Numbered from the stretch's first letter, positions 52,250-62,085 are shown. The stretch: 64,000 bases of DNA from Firmicutes bacterium UBA7523 (GCA_002479415.1 DLMZ01000055.1:75750-139749), one strand, 5' to 3'. Notes: generated by a model not told the origin, from the sequence alone. Numbers and translations are program-made.

Positions 52250-52412
52250 AATGCAGCTTCAGTTTGCGCTTAACTGGAAGGAAATACAGGGCTTGCGGTG
52301 AATACTCCTACGTACGGGAAATTATGGAGCTTTTCACTTGCAGATTGTAACTGCAGGAATATCTTGGCGGCGGTAAAGGAACGCTAAGCTTTGTAGATAA
52401 GGAGTGTGACCA

Positions 52413-53342
52413 ATGGATAAACTGAAGGGCCGAGATTTCATAGCCGTCAATGATTTTGACCAAGAAGAGCTAAGATATTTATTGGATTATGCTATACGGC
52501 TAAAAGCTGAAACCAAGGAAGGAAAGGAAAATCATTTACTTCGCTGTAAAACACTGGGGATGATTTTTCAGAAATCATCTACGCGAACTCGCGTTTCGTT
52601 CGAGGTGGGTATGTGGCAGTTAGGAGGGTATGCTCTTTTCCTTAGTGCGCAGGATTTGCAGATTGGTCGTGGTGAACCTATTAAAGATACTGCAAGGGTG
52701 CTTTCGCGCTATCTTGACGGTATTATGATTCGTACTTTCGACCATGGCGAAGTTGAAGAGCTGGCTGCTTTTGCAGACATTCCTGTGATTAACGGATTAA
52801 CCGATTTGCTACATCCATGTCAAGCCATGGCTGATTTACAGACCATTCTTGAGCATAAAAAGCGCCTTGAGGGGTTAAAGCTTGCTTATGTGGGGGATGG
52901 AAACAATGTGGCTCATTCCTTGCTTCTGGCTTGCAGCAAAATGGGTATTAATGTGGCTGTGGCTACACCGAAAGGATACGAGCCTCACATAGATATAGTG
53001 GCTGCTGCCAAATTGAATGCTGAGCAAAGTGGCGTACAGGTTTTGCTAACTGCTGATGCTAAGGAAGCAGTTAAGGGTGCGGACGTAGTCTATACCGATG
53101 TTTGGGCTAGTATGGGGCAGGAAGCGGAGCATCTGGCAAGAGTTCGTGCTTTTGAGGCATACCAGCTAAATAATGAGTTGTTGAAAAATGCAAATTCCGA
53201 AGCAATAGTAATGCATTGCCTTCCTGCGCACCGAGGCGAAGAAATTTCAGCTGATGTTCTTGAAGGACGGCAATCGGTTGTTTTTGATCAAGCTGAAAAC
53301 AGACTGCATGCGCAAAAGGCCATTCTTGCTGCGCTGCTTTAA
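52413..53342 (+). CDS. argF: Ornithine carbamoyltransferase
   Basis: ArgF condenses ornithine with carbamoyl phosphate to citrulline. The 309-residue enzyme shows the carbamoyl-phosphate site SSTRTRVSFEVG, HPCQAMADLQT and the ornithine-site HCLPAHRGEEI. AAGGAG precedes the ATG. carAB for carbamoyl phosphate are not in the window. murI follows 17 bases later on the same strand. Confidence 0.96.
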   Translation: MDKLKGRDFIAVNDFDQEELRYLLDYAIRLKAETKEGKENHLLRCKTLGMIFQKSSTRTRVSFEVGMWQLGGYALFLSAQDLQIGRGEPIKDTARVLSRYLDGIMIRTFDHGEVEELAAFADIPVINGLTDLLHPCQAMADLQTILEHKKRLEGLKLAYVGDGNNVAHSLLLACSKMGINVAVATPKGYEPHIDIVAAAKLNAEQSGVQVLLTADAKEAVKGADVVYTDVWASMGQEAEHLARVRAFEAYQLNNELLKNANSEAIVMHCLPAHRGEEISADVLEGRQSVVFDQAENRLHAQKAILAALL

Positions 53343-53359
53343 GAACAAGGTGAGATGCG

Positions 53360-54160
53360 TTGGATAAATGTGTGGAGAAACACAAGCCAATAGCAGTTTT
53401 AGACTCCGGAGCAGGAGGTATTAGCGTGCTGGCGTCGGCCGTGCGTATTTTACCTTATGAGAATTTTATTTATTATGGTGATACCGCTCATGCTCCTTAC
53501 GGAAGCCGTAGTGTGGGAGAAGTAAGAATGCTTGTTACCTGCGCTGGAGACGAGATGTATAACCGGGGCTGCAAGGCTTTGGTTATAGCTTGCAATACGG
53601 CGACAAGTGCGGCCATAAACATATTGCGGGAAAGATATCCTGTTCCTGTTATTGGTATGGAGCCGGCAATTAAGCCTGCTATGGAGCGCAATGGCGACGG
53701 CAAGGTTTTGGTAATGGCTACTCCTCTTACTTTGAAAGAAGAAAAATTTCGAAGCTTGTGCCATGTTTGCGGTGTCAATAACGATAATGTTATTGTTCTC
53801 CCCTGTCCCGGCCTGGTGGAGTTGGTCGAGCGAGGACAAGTTGCAGGCCCGGAGGCTCACGGTGTGTTGAAGAAGCTCTTTGCCGACATTGATTTAAGCC
53901 ATGTCAGAGCTGTGGTGCTGGGCTGCACTCATTATATCTTTTTGCGTGGCGAACTAGCAAAGATAATGCCTTCGCAGGTGGAGTTTGTGGACGGCAACTT
54001 AGGTACGGTGAAACAACTGCAAAGAGAGTTAGATAAGCGTGGTCTTCTACTTACAGACTGGGAGTCGGCAGATAAATCTTCGGTGGAGTTTCTCTCCAGT
54101 GCGGGAGCCGCAAGCGTCAGCCTCTACCAGGAATTGTACAGGTGCGCTTTAAATCTGTAG
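53360..54160 (+). CDS. murI: Glutamate racemase
   Basis: MurI makes D-glutamate for peptidoglycan. The 266-residue Asp/Glu racemase family protein has IAVLDSGAGGISVL, YYGDTAHAPYGSRS, the first catalytic Cys in VIACNTATSAA and the second in VLGCTHYIFL. The start is a TTG 17 bases after argF. Its place inside an arginine operon is unusual; both use glutamate, but a regulatory link is only inference. The next gene, argG, begins 42 bases later. Confidence 0.93.
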   Translation: MDKCVEKHKPIAVLDSGAGGISVLASAVRILPYENFIYYGDTAHAPYGSRSVGEVRMLVTCAGDEMYNRGCKALVIACNTATSAAINILRERYPVPVIGMEPAIKPAMERNGDGKVLVMATPLTLKEEKFRSLCHVCGVNNDNVIVLPCPGLVELVERGQVAGPEAHGVLKKLFADIDLSHVRAVVLGCTHYIFLRGELAKIMPSQVEFVDGNLGTVKQLQRELDKRGLLLTDWESADKSSVEFLSSAGAASVSLYQELYRCALNL

Positions 54161-54202
54161 CAAGCTAATATCTATACAAGCATAATAATGGAGGTCGGGA
54201 CT

Positions 54203-55402
54203 ATGAAGAAAATTGTGTTGGCATATTCGGGAGGTTTGGATACATCTATTGCCATTACGTGGCTCAAGGAGAAGTACGGCTGCGAGGTTGTTGCTATGGC
54301 TGCTGACGTGGGGCAAGGGGAGGAATTGGAACCGCTTCATGAGAAGGCTATTGCTTCTGGCGCAAGCAAGCTCTACATAGAGGATGTACGTGAGGAATTC
54401 ATCTGTGACTTTGTTTACCCCATGCTAAAGTCCGGCGCGCTGTACGAGGAAAAGTATTTAATGGGAACTGCCATTGCTCGTCCGGCCATTGCTAAAAGGC
54501 TGGTAGAAGTGGCTGAAAAGGAAGGCGCCGATGCCATTGCCCATGGCGCTACAGGTAAGGGTAATGATCAGGTTCGCTTTGAGCTGACGGTGAAAGCGCT
54601 GGCGCCCCATCTGAAAATTGTGGCACCGTGGCGCGAGTGGGATATTAAATCACGGGACGATGCTTTTGACTACGCTGAAAAGCACGGTATACCAGTTCCT
54701 GTGACAAAAGAAAAGCCATACAGTATGGATCGCAATATTTGGCATATTAGCTATGAGGGTGGAGTTCTGGAGGATCCCTCAGCAGAGCCGGAAAAGGAGA
54801 TGTTCCTCTTAACTGTTGATCCGGCTGATGCTCCGGACACTCCGGAGTATGTGGAGATTGGCTTTGAGCGTGGTGTTCCTGTAAGCATTGACGGACAAAC
54901 TAAAGGCCCGATAGAGCTTTTAACAGAATTGAATAGTTTAGCCGGAAAGCATGGCGTCGGCAGAGTGGATATAGTTGAAAACCGCTTGGTCGGCATGAAA
55001 TCCCGAGGCGTTTATGAGACTCCGGCTGGCACATTGCTCTTCTTTGCCCATAGAGAGCTTGAGTCTCTTACTTTAGACAGGGAAACTATGCACTTTAAAG
55101 AAATAGCCGGTGTAAAATACGGGGAATTAGTTTACTATGGCCAGTGGTATACGCCTCTTCGTGAAGCTTTAGATGCTTTTGTTGACAGTACTCAACGCAA
55201 TGTTACCGGCTCTGTTCGATTAAAGCTGTTCAAAGGCAATATCACAGTGGCCGGACGGAAATCGCCTTTTTCATTATATCGTGAAGATTTGGCCACCTTC
55301 GGCGCAGACGTAATATATAATCAGCAGGATGCGGAAGGATTTATTAACCTTTTTGGTTTGCCCCTGAAAGTGCAGGGACTGCTGGAAAAGAATAAAAAGT
55401 AG
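54203..55402 (+). CDS. argG: Argininosuccinate synthase
   Basis: ArgG joins citrulline and aspartate using ATP. The 399-residue protein has the ATP-binding [14 protein letters not shown] and signature blocks [13 protein letters not shown] and [13 protein letters not shown]. The ATG at 54203 is eight bases after GGAGG (54190-54194); an earlier in-frame ATG at 54188 precedes that site and is not likely. argH follows 8 bases after its stop codon. Confidence 0.97.
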   Translation: MKKIVLAYSGGLDTSIAITWLKEKYGCEVVAMAADVGQGEELEPLHEKAIASGASKLYIEDVREEFICDFVYPMLKSGALYEEKYLMGTAIARPAIAKRLVEVAEKEGADAIAHGATGKGNDQVRFELTVKALAPHLKIVAPWREWDIKSRDDAFDYAEKHGIPVPVTKEKPYSMDRNIWHISYEGGVLEDPSAEPEKEMFLLTVDPADAPDTPEYVEIGFERGVPVSIDGQTKGPIELLTELNSLAGKHGVGRVDIVENRLVGMKSRGVYETPAGTLLFFAHRELESLTLDRETMHFKEIAGVKYGELVYYGQWYTPLREALDAFVDSTQRNVTGSVRLKLFKGNITVAGRKSPFSLYREDLATFGADVIYNQQDAEGFINLFGLPLKVQGLLEKNKK

Positions 55403-55410
55403 GTGGACTT

Positions 55411-56778
55411 GTGAAGCTTTGGGGCGGAAGGTTTAATAAAGAAACAGATGCTTTGGTGGAAGAGTTTACAGCCTCGATTTTTTTTGACCGGCGTTTAGCA
55501 GAAGAGGATATTCGCGGCAGTATGGCTCATTGCAAAATGCTGGCTGCAAGCGGTATCATTGCCGAGGAGGAAGGGGCGGCTATTCTTGCCGCTCTTGCTG
55601 AAATTAACGAAGAAATAAAACGGGGAGAAATGGAGTTTTCCTATTCTCTTGAAGATATCCATATGCATGTGGAAAAGAGACTGATAGAAAAAATCGGGCC
55701 TGTGGGCGGCAAGCTGCATACAGGCCGGTCACGTAACGACCAGGTTGCTTTAGATATGCATATGTTTGTTAAAAAAGAAATATTGGCAACAGCTTCTTTG
55801 CTCACAAATCTGCAGCAAGCCATTATTGAAGCGTCAGAAGCAAACATCGACGCGGTAATGCCCGGCTATACTCATTTACAGCGTGCTCAGCCGGTGCTGT
55901 TCGCTCATCACCTGATGGCTTACTTCTGGATGCTGCAGCGAGATAGGGAGCGATTTATGGATGGCTATAAGCGTGCAGACTGGCTTCCTTTGGGAGCGGG
56001 GGCCTTAGCTGGAACCACTTTCCCTATAAATAGGGAGATGGTGGCGGAAGAGCTGGGCTTTGCCAAGCTTTATGAAAACAGCATGGATGCGGTAAGCGAT
56101 CGTGATTTTGTGGCTGAATACCTGTTTAATGCATCGCTTTTGATGACTCATTTAAGCCGCTTAAGCGAGGATCTAATTCTTTGGAATTCTGCAGAATTTG
56201 GCTTTATTGCTTTAGACGATGCTTTTACTACCGGCTCCAGCATTATGCCGCAAAAGAAAAACCCGGATGTGGCGGAGCTGGTCCGCGGCAAAACCGGACG
56301 TGTTTTTGGCAACTTGCTGGGATTGCTAACTGTGCTGAAAGGCTTGCCTTTAGCTTATAATAAGGATATGCAGGAAGATAAAGAAGGCTTGTTTGATACT
56401 GTTGATACTATAAAAGTGAGCCTTACACTATATGCAGCTATGCTGCGTACCATGGAAGCGAATAAGGAGCAGATGTACGGAGCTGTGGCGGGGGATTTTG
56501 CCAGCGCCACTGATTTAGCCGACTACCTGGTGAAAAAAGGGCTGCCGTTTAGGGATGCTCATGCCGTGGTAGGCAAGCTGGTCGGAAAGTGTGTAGCGGA
56601 AAACAGGCGACTAGTGGATTTAAGTGAAGCTGAATTAAAGGAAGCCAGTCATTTGTTTGCTGCGGAAGCACTTGCTCTGCTGCCTCCGGAAGCTTGTGTG
56701 GCCGCCAGGAAGTCCCGCGGCGGTACGGCAAGGGAAGCTGTTGAAGAGCAGTTAGCAAGAGCTAAAGCTTTGCTGTAG
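55411..56778 (+). CDS. argH: Argininosuccinate lyase
   Basis: ArgH releases arginine and fumarate. The 455-residue fumarase/aspartase superfamily enzyme has the substrate segments LHTGRSRNDQVALDM, GYTHLQRAQPVLFAHH and the signature GSSIMPQKKNPDVAEL with its catalytic Ser loop. The start is GTG, after TAGGTGG. It is the last gene of the arg operon and is followed by a strong terminator. Confidence 0.97.
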   Translation: MKLWGGRFNKETDALVEEFTASIFFDRRLAEEDIRGSMAHCKMLAASGIIAEEEGAAILAALAEINEEIKRGEMEFSYSLEDIHMHVEKRLIEKIGPVGGKLHTGRSRNDQVALDMHMFVKKEILATASLLTNLQQAIIEASEANIDAVMPGYTHLQRAQPVLFAHHLMAYFWMLQRDRERFMDGYKRADWLPLGAGALAGTTFPINREMVAEELGFAKLYENSMDAVSDRDFVAEYLFNASLLMTHLSRLSEDLILWNSAEFGFIALDDAFTTGSSIMPQKKNPDVAELVRGKTGRVFGNLLGLLTVLKGLPLAYNKDMQEDKEGLFDTVDTIKVSLTLYAAMLRTMEANKEQMYGAVAGDFASATDLADYLVKKGLPFRDAHAVVGKLVGKCVAENRRLVDLSEAELKEASHLFAAEALALLPPEACVAARKSRGGTAREAVEEQLARAKALL

Positions 56779-56795
56779 CTTATAAATAATGTTAT

Positions 56796-56835
56796 AAAGC
56801 AGCGATAATTGGTTCAGTCCAATATCGCTGCTTTT
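56796..56835 (+). terminator. Terminator of the arg operon
   Basis: AAAGCAGCGAT-ATTGG/CCAAT-ATCGCTGCTTT stem with one bulge, followed by a T run. Confidence 0.9.
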
Positions 56836-56941
56836 GCCATATGCGTGGATTACTAGAAAAGCAATTGAGTCTTTTAAGGCAAAAAAAATAGATTTTCAGA
56901 TTTTGAGTTTGTTAATCATAAGAATTGCCTTACTTTCTATC

Positions 56942-56987
56942 AAAAAAGGGTTCTTAGCTATTTCCTGTTAGCTAAAAACCCTTAAAA
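56942..56987 (-). terminator. Hairpin downstream of the nucleotidyltransferase gene
   Basis: AAGGGTT-TTAGCTA paired with TAGCTAA-AACCCTT; read leftwards it is followed by T6, so it can end the minus-strand transcript. Confidence 0.7.
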
Positions 56988-57020
56988 TTCATTGGTGCCG
57001 AAGGCCTCGAACTGGCACGA

Positions 57021-57356
57021 TCAGAGACCGCTTATAAAACAGGCGTCTTCTTGCCGGTCATAGAGCAATACCCCTTCGCTTTTGATTTCAATATAGATGG
57101 GGGAGTCTTGTTTGATTTCGGTGATTTCAAAAAGGTCAACCTTTTTACCCAGTGTTTCTGTAATGTCCTCCAATACACCGTAAAAGTCAATGTTGAGAAG
57201 TTCGCCGCGGCTGTCGATGACAATATCGATATCGCTGCTCTCAGTGGCCTTGCCTTTTGCGTAGGAGCCAAACAGCACAGCACGGTAAACAGGTGCCGCT
57301 TCAAAGACCGGTTTCAAACGGCTGCGAATCTCATGGAGGGGATAAACAGCACTCAT
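57021..57356 (-). CDS. MNT-type nucleotidyltransferase domain protein
   Basis: This 111-residue minimal nucleotidyltransferase has RAVLFGSYAKGKATESSDID followed by IVID, the GS-x10-DxD metal/nucleotide site. Such proteins act as antitoxins (AMP-ylating a HEPN toxin) in MNT-HEPN modules. No HEPN gene is found next to it on either side, so it is an orphan or a remnant. Of four consecutive possible starts, the ATG at 57356 is best spaced (eight bases) from AAAGGG. The 3' end abuts a tRNA-like fragment. Confidence 0.82.
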   Translation of the reverse strand: MSAVYPLHEIRSRLKPVFEAAPVYRAVLFGSYAKGKATESSDIDIVIDSRGELLNIDFYGVLEDITETLGKKVDLFEITEIKQDSPIYIEIKSEGVLLYDRQEDACFISGL

Positions 57357-57439
57357 CATCATCACCCTTTCGCTTATCTTATATGATAACTAAAATGGCA
57401 AAGAATTGCAATCATTAACACCTGTATTAAATTACCGAG

Positions 57440-57471
57440 AGACCGTGTGAAAGCGCATTGCGGTCTTTTTT
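57440..57471. terminator. Candidate terminator hairpin
   Basis: AGACCG/CGGTCT arms with a 15-base partly paired loop and T6. No plus-strand gene ends just before it, so its role is unclear. Confidence 0.45.
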
Positions 57472-57542
57472 AAAAAGCTTGATATAAAAAAATAATAAAA
57501 TATCTTTGCAGGAATTAAGGATAAGTTCACGAATAGCATATA

Positions 57543-57569
57543 GTGTTACAAATATAAAAATCGTAATAC
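57543..57569. promoter_or_regulatory. Possible operator upstream of the ABC importer
   Basis: Near-perfect inverted repeat GTGTTAC (57543-57549) and GTAATAC (57563-57569), centres 20 bases apart, about 40 bases before the substrate-binding protein gene. The spacing suits a dimeric regulator such as a metal sensor, but no named site is recognised. Confidence 0.4.
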
Positions 57570-57610
57570 GCATTAAAGAGAAACCATGAGAGAGCAGGAG
57601 GCATATTACC

Positions 57611-59206
57611 GTGAAAAACAAATCAGTTGTGTTTTTAGTGATTGTAATGATGTTGAGCAGCTTATTTAGTATTGTTGGCTGCTCACGGTTATCTACCAGC
57701 CAGGATGACAGAAAAGACGAGCTTATTTTGGCCGTGGGGTATGAGAGTGACACCGGCTGGGATCCTGTTACCGGCTGGGGTAGGTATGGGTCTCCTCTTT
57801 TTCAGAGTACTTTGTTTAAAAGGGACAGCAATTTGAATATAGTTAATGATTTGGCTACAGGATATCAGATTAGCGAAGATGGACATGTCTGGACCGTTAG
57901 CATTAGGGATGATGCGAGGTTTTCAGATGGCGAGAAGCTTACAGCAAAGGATGTAGTTTTCACATATGCAACAGCTATGGAAAGCGGCTCCGTGGTGGAT
58001 GTAACTGTTGTTGATAATATCCGGGAAGTAGATGAGTACACTGTAGATTTTATACTTAAAAAGCCTCACTCCGCATTTATGGCATTGCTTGTTTCTGTCG
58101 GCATTGTGCCTGAACATGCTTACGGAAGCGATTACGGCGAAAAGCCTATTGGGTCAGGCCCGTTTAAGCTAGTGCAATGGGACAGAGGACAGCAGTTAAT
58201 TGTTGAGGCCAATCCCGAGTACTATGGGGATAAGCCATATTTTAACAAGATAACATTTTTATTCTTGGAGCAGGATACGGCCTTTGCCGCTGCAAAAGCA
58301 GGCAATGTGCATATTGCAGCAATTAACGCTACACTTGCAGGCCAATCAGTACAGGGAATGACCTTGGTAAACCTTGAAAGCGTTGATAACCGCGGCATTA
58401 TGTTCCCTTACGTTAAATCGGGCGGGACTACAGAAGACGGTAAGCCAATCGGTAATGATGTAACTGCTGATTTGGCAATTCGCAAAGCTATTAATGTGGC
58501 AATTGACAGAAACCTGCTGGTAGCCGGTGCTCTAAACGGGTATGGAACTCCGGCATACACTGTTTGTGACAATATGCCTTGGTGGAATCCCGACACTGTA
58601 ATTAGTGACGGAGACATGGAGGAAGCAAAAAAGATTCTTGCTGAAGGTGGCTGGTCAGACACAGACGGTGACGGAATACTTGAGAAAGACGGTCTTAAAG
58701 CCACATTTTCAGTGATTTACCCAGCGTCCGATCAAACCAGACAGGCTTTGGCTCTCGCGGCAACAGAGATGATTAAGCCGCTGGGTATTGATATAATAGC
58801 TGAAGGAAAGAGCTGGGATGATATTGAAAAAATGATGTACTCTCAAGCAGTGTTATTTGGCTGGGGAAGCTATGACCCGCTGGAGATGTATAAACTGTAT
58901 AGTTCTGGAATGGCTGGAGTCAGCTGGTATAATACCGGACATTACGGGAATGTGCAAGTAGATGAGTATATGGAGCTTGCCTTGGCTGCCACCAGTGAAG
59001 AAGAAGCTAATGAATATTGGAAAAAAGCTCAATGGGATGGGCAAACCGGGTTAAGCGGCCGTGGTGATGCACCATGGGCTTGGCTGGTTAACTTGGGCCA
59101 CTTATACCTGATTGATGAGAACCTGGATATGGGACAGCAAAAAATACAACCACATGGACATGGTTGGCCCATTACTGATAACATTGTTGAGTGGAAATGG
59201 AAGTAG
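57611..59206 (+). CDS. ABC transporter substrate-binding lipoprotein (SBP family 5, Nik/Opp type)
   Basis: This 531-residue lipoprotein is the extracytoplasmic receptor for a Nik/Opp-type importer. The N-terminal signal ends in a lipobox (SIVGC), followed by the family 5 core with ATGYQISEDGHVWTVSIRDD, FSDGEKLTAKDVVFTYATAM and GSGPFKLVQW. The ligand (nickel chelate, peptide or other) cannot be told from the sequence. The GTG start follows AGGAGG. Two permeases and two ATPases follow in order. Confidence 0.9.
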   Translation: MKNKSVVFLVIVMMLSSLFSIVGCSRLSTSQDDRKDELILAVGYESDTGWDPVTGWGRYGSPLFQSTLFKRDSNLNIVNDLATGYQISEDGHVWTVSIRDDARFSDGEKLTAKDVVFTYATAMESGSVVDVTVVDNIREVDEYTVDFILKKPHSAFMALLVSVGIVPEHAYGSDYGEKPIGSGPFKLVQWDRGQQLIVEANPEYYGDKPYFNKITFLFLEQDTAFAAAKAGNVHIAAINATLAGQSVQGMTLVNLESVDNRGIMFPYVKSGGTTEDGKPIGNDVTADLAIRKAINVAIDRNLLVAGALNGYGTPAYTVCDNMPWWNPDTVISDGDMEEAKKILAEGGWSDTDGDGILEKDGLKATFSVIYPASDQTRQALALAATEMIKPLGIDIIAEGKSWDDIEKMMYSQAVLFGWGSYDPLEMYKLYSSGMAGVSWYNTGHYGNVQVDEYMELALAATSEEEANEYWKKAQWDGQTGLSGRGDAPWAWLVNLGHLYLIDENLDMGQQKIQPHGHGWPITDNIVEWKWK

Positions 59207-59239
59207 CTAAAGGCAAATCTAATTCGATTAGGTGGTAGC

Positions 59240-60235
59240 ATGCAATTAAAACAATTGATATTATTTATATTGGGGAAAATGGTTAAAATGTTCATCCTGT
59301 TAGCCGCTCTGTGCTTACTATCATTTTGGATGGTTAGTAATTCCCCTGTTGATCCGGTGCAAGCTTATGTTGGAGCGGATATGATGCTGGTAGGTCCGGA
59401 GCAGTTAGAGAGAATTTCTGCATACTGGGGGGTGGACAAGCCCCCGATAGAGCAGTTTGGCCGTTGGGCCTCCGCTTTGCTGCAAGGCGACCTGGGGACT
59501 TCAATGATTTTCAGGCGCCCCGTAGCTAGTATAATTAAGGAACGATTTTTCGCTTCTCTGATTTTAATGGGTTTAGCCTGGACACTTTCAGGGTTAGTGG
59601 GTTTTGCCTTAGGGATTGTGGCCGGCATGAAGCAAAACACTTGGGTTGATAAGGCAATAAAATCATATTGCCTTATCCTTGCTTCAACTCCAACTTTTTG
59701 GTTAGGGCTGATTTTACTAATTATCTTCGCCGTCTGGTTGAATTGGTTTCCCTTGGGATTGGCTGTACCCGCCGGTGTGTTAACTGAAAACGTAAGATTG
59801 ATTGACCGCATACATCACTTAATATTGCCGGCACTTACTTTAAGTGTATTAGGGGTGGCAAATATTGCACTGCATACCAGGCAAAAGCTGGTAGAAGTGT
59901 TGTCAAGTGAATACGTTCTGCTGGCAAGAGCAAGGGGTGCCAGTGAAACAGAAATATTATGGAGGCACGGAATTCGAAATATTGCGTTACCCGCGATTAC
60001 GCTGCAGTTTGCTTCTTTAAGTGAACTGTTTGGCGGCTCTGTGCTTGCGGAAACAGTCTTCTCATATCCCGGCCTTGGCCGAGCAACTGTTCAAGCCGGG
60101 CTTAGAAGCGATGTCCCTCTTTTGCTAGGCTGTGTTATTTTCAGCGCGGTATTTGTATTTTCCGGAAACCTTATTGCGGATACAGTTTATCGAGTTGTGG
60201 ACCCACGCATTAGGCATAAGGATGGTGCGGTATGA
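59240..60235 (+). CDS. ABC transporter permease (NikB/OppB type)
   Basis: This 331-residue inner-membrane permease has about six helices and the BPD_transp_1 EAA-like loop (VLLARARGASETEILWRHGIR, in part). The N-terminal SNSPVDPVQAYVG is typical of NikB/DppB subunits. It follows the receptor gene by 33 bases and overlaps the next permease gene by four (ATGA). Confidence 0.92.
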   Translation: MQLKQLILFILGKMVKMFILLAALCLLSFWMVSNSPVDPVQAYVGADMMLVGPEQLERISAYWGVDKPPIEQFGRWASALLQGDLGTSMIFRRPVASIIKERFFASLILMGLAWTLSGLVGFALGIVAGMKQNTWVDKAIKSYCLILASTPTFWLGLILLIIFAVWLNWFPLGLAVPAGVLTENVRLIDRIHHLILPALTLSVLGVANIALHTRQKLVEVLSSEYVLLARARGASETEILWRHGIRNIALPAITLQFASLSELFGGSVLAETVFSYPGLGRATVQAGLRSDVPLLLGCVIFSAVFVFSGNLIADTVYRVVDPRIRHKDGAV

Positions 60236-61116
60236 AGAGTGCTAACAGCTTGCCGATACGTACTGCAAAAGACACGGCGCATAAAAATATGCTGCCAAAG
60301 TTAAGCCGTCGGCATCGAACTTTGATTGTTTTGGCATTAACGACATTGCTTCTTTTGAGCATAGTGACGGGAAGCTATATTTTAAGCGACAGCGGGTTGT
60401 CTGTAAATTTTGAAATAAAAAACCAGGCTCCCTCTATGAATAATCTGTTTGGAACGGACTGGCTGGGCCGTGATATGTTTACGCGGACAGTTAAAGGTCT
60501 TAGCTTAAGCTTAGGTGTGGGTATGATGGCTGCTTTAGTTAGTGCAGTCCTGGCGCTCTTTCTGGGGATTTGCGCAGCTACTCTAGGGAAAACGGTCGAT
60601 ACTGCAGTTACCTGGTTAGTTGATTTATTTTTGGGTGTGCCACATTTGGTTATTATAATTCTCATCGCCTTCTCAGTAGGCGGGGGAATAAGAGGTGTGA
60701 TAATAGGTGTCGCAGTTACTCATTGGCCCAGTTTGGCACGAGTAATACGCGCAGAGGTGATGCAGTTGCGTTCAGCAGAATATGTGCAGGTATCGCGTCA
60801 TCTGGGCAAGTCTCGCTGGTGGGTTGCTACACATCATCTATTGCCGCATTTAATTTCGCAGTTTTTCGTAGGTTTGATTCTCTTATTCCCTCATGCAATT
60901 CTTCATGAAGCCGGGATTAGTTTTTTAGGTTTTGGGCTGTCTCCTGATACTCCGGCAATCGGCATTATTTTATCGGAAGCCATGCGCTATTTATCAACGG
61001 GCATGTGGTGGCTGGCGTTTTTCCCGGGAGTGTCCTTGTTAATTATGGTTCGTGCTTTTGATATTTTAGGAAATAACATTTTGCTGTTGTTAGATCCTCA
61101 TAAAGCTCATGAATAA
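60232..61116 (+). CDS. ABC transporter permease (NikC/OppC type)
   Basis: This 294-residue second permease has an N-terminal helix (about residues 28-50), then LFGTDWLGRDMFTRTVKG, which is the DppC/NikC-type periplasmic signature, and an EAA loop (SAEYVQVSRHLGKSRWWVA). It pairs with the upstream permease; their start and stop codons overlap. Confidence 0.92.
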   Translation: MKSANSLPIRTAKDTAHKNMLPKLSRRHRTLIVLALTTLLLLSIVTGSYILSDSGLSVNFEIKNQAPSMNNLFGTDWLGRDMFTRTVKGLSLSLGVGMMAALVSAVLALFLGICAATLGKTVDTAVTWLVDLFLGVPHLVIIILIAFSVGGGIRGVIIGVAVTHWPSLARVIRAEVMQLRSAEYVQVSRHLGKSRWWVATHHLLPHLISQFFVGLILLFPHAILHEAGISFLGFGLSPDTPAIGIILSEAMRYLSTGMWWLAFFPGVSLLIMVRAFDILGNNILLLLDPHKAHE

Positions 61117-61152
61117 GGCTTTAGTTTTAAGACATATCAGGGAAGTGATAAT

Positions 61153-62085
61153 ATGGCTTTAAATCAGTCCGTATTAAGTGTTAATGAATTAACAGTTTCC
61201 TTTAGACAGTACACCAGAGGGCTAAGACAAATTGAGCTGACTGTAATTACTGGGCTTAGCGCTGAAATTCAACCGGGTAAAATTCTTGCGGTTATTGGCT
61301 CAAGCGGATCGGGCAAAAGCTTGTTGGCTCATGCTATTTTAGGGATACTGCCAAGTAATGCGCGTGTAACAGGAACAATGGCTTATGACGGAGAAGAGCT
61401 TACTGCAGAGCGGCAAGTAAAGCTACGGGGCAGAGAGATAGCTTTTATTCCCCAGTCGGTCAATTATCTTGATCCCTTGATGAAAGTAGGCGCGCAAGTG
61501 CGTGCTTCTATTAAAGACAATAAAAAAGAAGTCCAAAGAGATATCTTTGCACGCTATCATCTTGACAGTCAAGTGGAAAACTTATACCCCTTTCAGTTGT
61601 CAGGCGGGATGGCCAGGCGTGTACTGGTGTCAGGGGCCATGGTAAGTGATGCGCGCCTGATTATTGCAGATGAGCCAACCCCCGGATTACATCCGGAAAT
61701 AGTAGAAGAAGCTTTGACGCATCTTAGACAGCTGGCTGATGAAGGTCGTGCAGTCATGCTGATTACTCATGACGTTGGCGCAGTTTTAAATGTCGCCGAT
61801 TATATAGCTGTCTTTTATGCAGGGACAACGGTTGAAACTGCGCCGGTCAAGGATTTTGCAGGTAAAGGTGAGGCTTTGCGACATCCTTACAGTAAAGCTT
61901 TATGGAAAGCACTTCCTCAAAATGATTTTATCCCGGTATCCGGCTTTCAGCCATCTCCCGGGGACTTGCCTTTGGGGTGCTTGTTCTCTCCACGCTGTCC
62001 TATGGCAAGCAGGGAGTGTTTTGAGAGCCGTCCTTTAGAGAGGGAGCTGCGTGGGGGAAAGGTAAGGTGCTATCATGCCACTTGA
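61153..62085 (+). CDS. ABC transporter ATP-binding protein (NikD/OppD type)
   Basis: This 310-residue ATPase has Walker A GSSGSGKSLLAHA, ABC signature LSGGMARRV and Walker B LIIADEPTPGLHPE. The C-terminal oligopeptide-transporter region contains GCLFSPRCPMASREC, whose Cys residues are typical of OppD/DppD proteins. GGAAGTG precedes the ATG. It overlaps the second ATPase gene by 11 bases. Confidence 0.93.
   Translation: MALNQSVLSVNELTVSFRQYTRGLRQIELTVITGLSAEIQPGKILAVIGSSGSGKSLLAHAILGILPSNARVTGTMAYDGEELTAERQVKLRGREIAFIPQSVNYLDPLMKVGAQVRASIKDNKKEVQRDIFARYHLDSQVENLYPFQLSGGMARRVLVSGAMVSDARLIIADEPTPGLHPEIVEEALTHLRQLADEGRAVMLITHDVGAVLNVADYIAVFYAGTTVETAPVKDFAGKGEALRHPYSKALWKALPQNDFIPVSGFQPSPGDLPLGCLFSPRCPMASRECFESRPLERELRGGKVRCYHAT

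Noticed and set aside
57427..57753. Minus-strand 108-codon frame overlapping the substrate-binding protein gene
   Set aside because: It has no ribosome site, covers a terminator-like hairpin and the start of a well-supported lipoprotein gene; it is a shadow frame.
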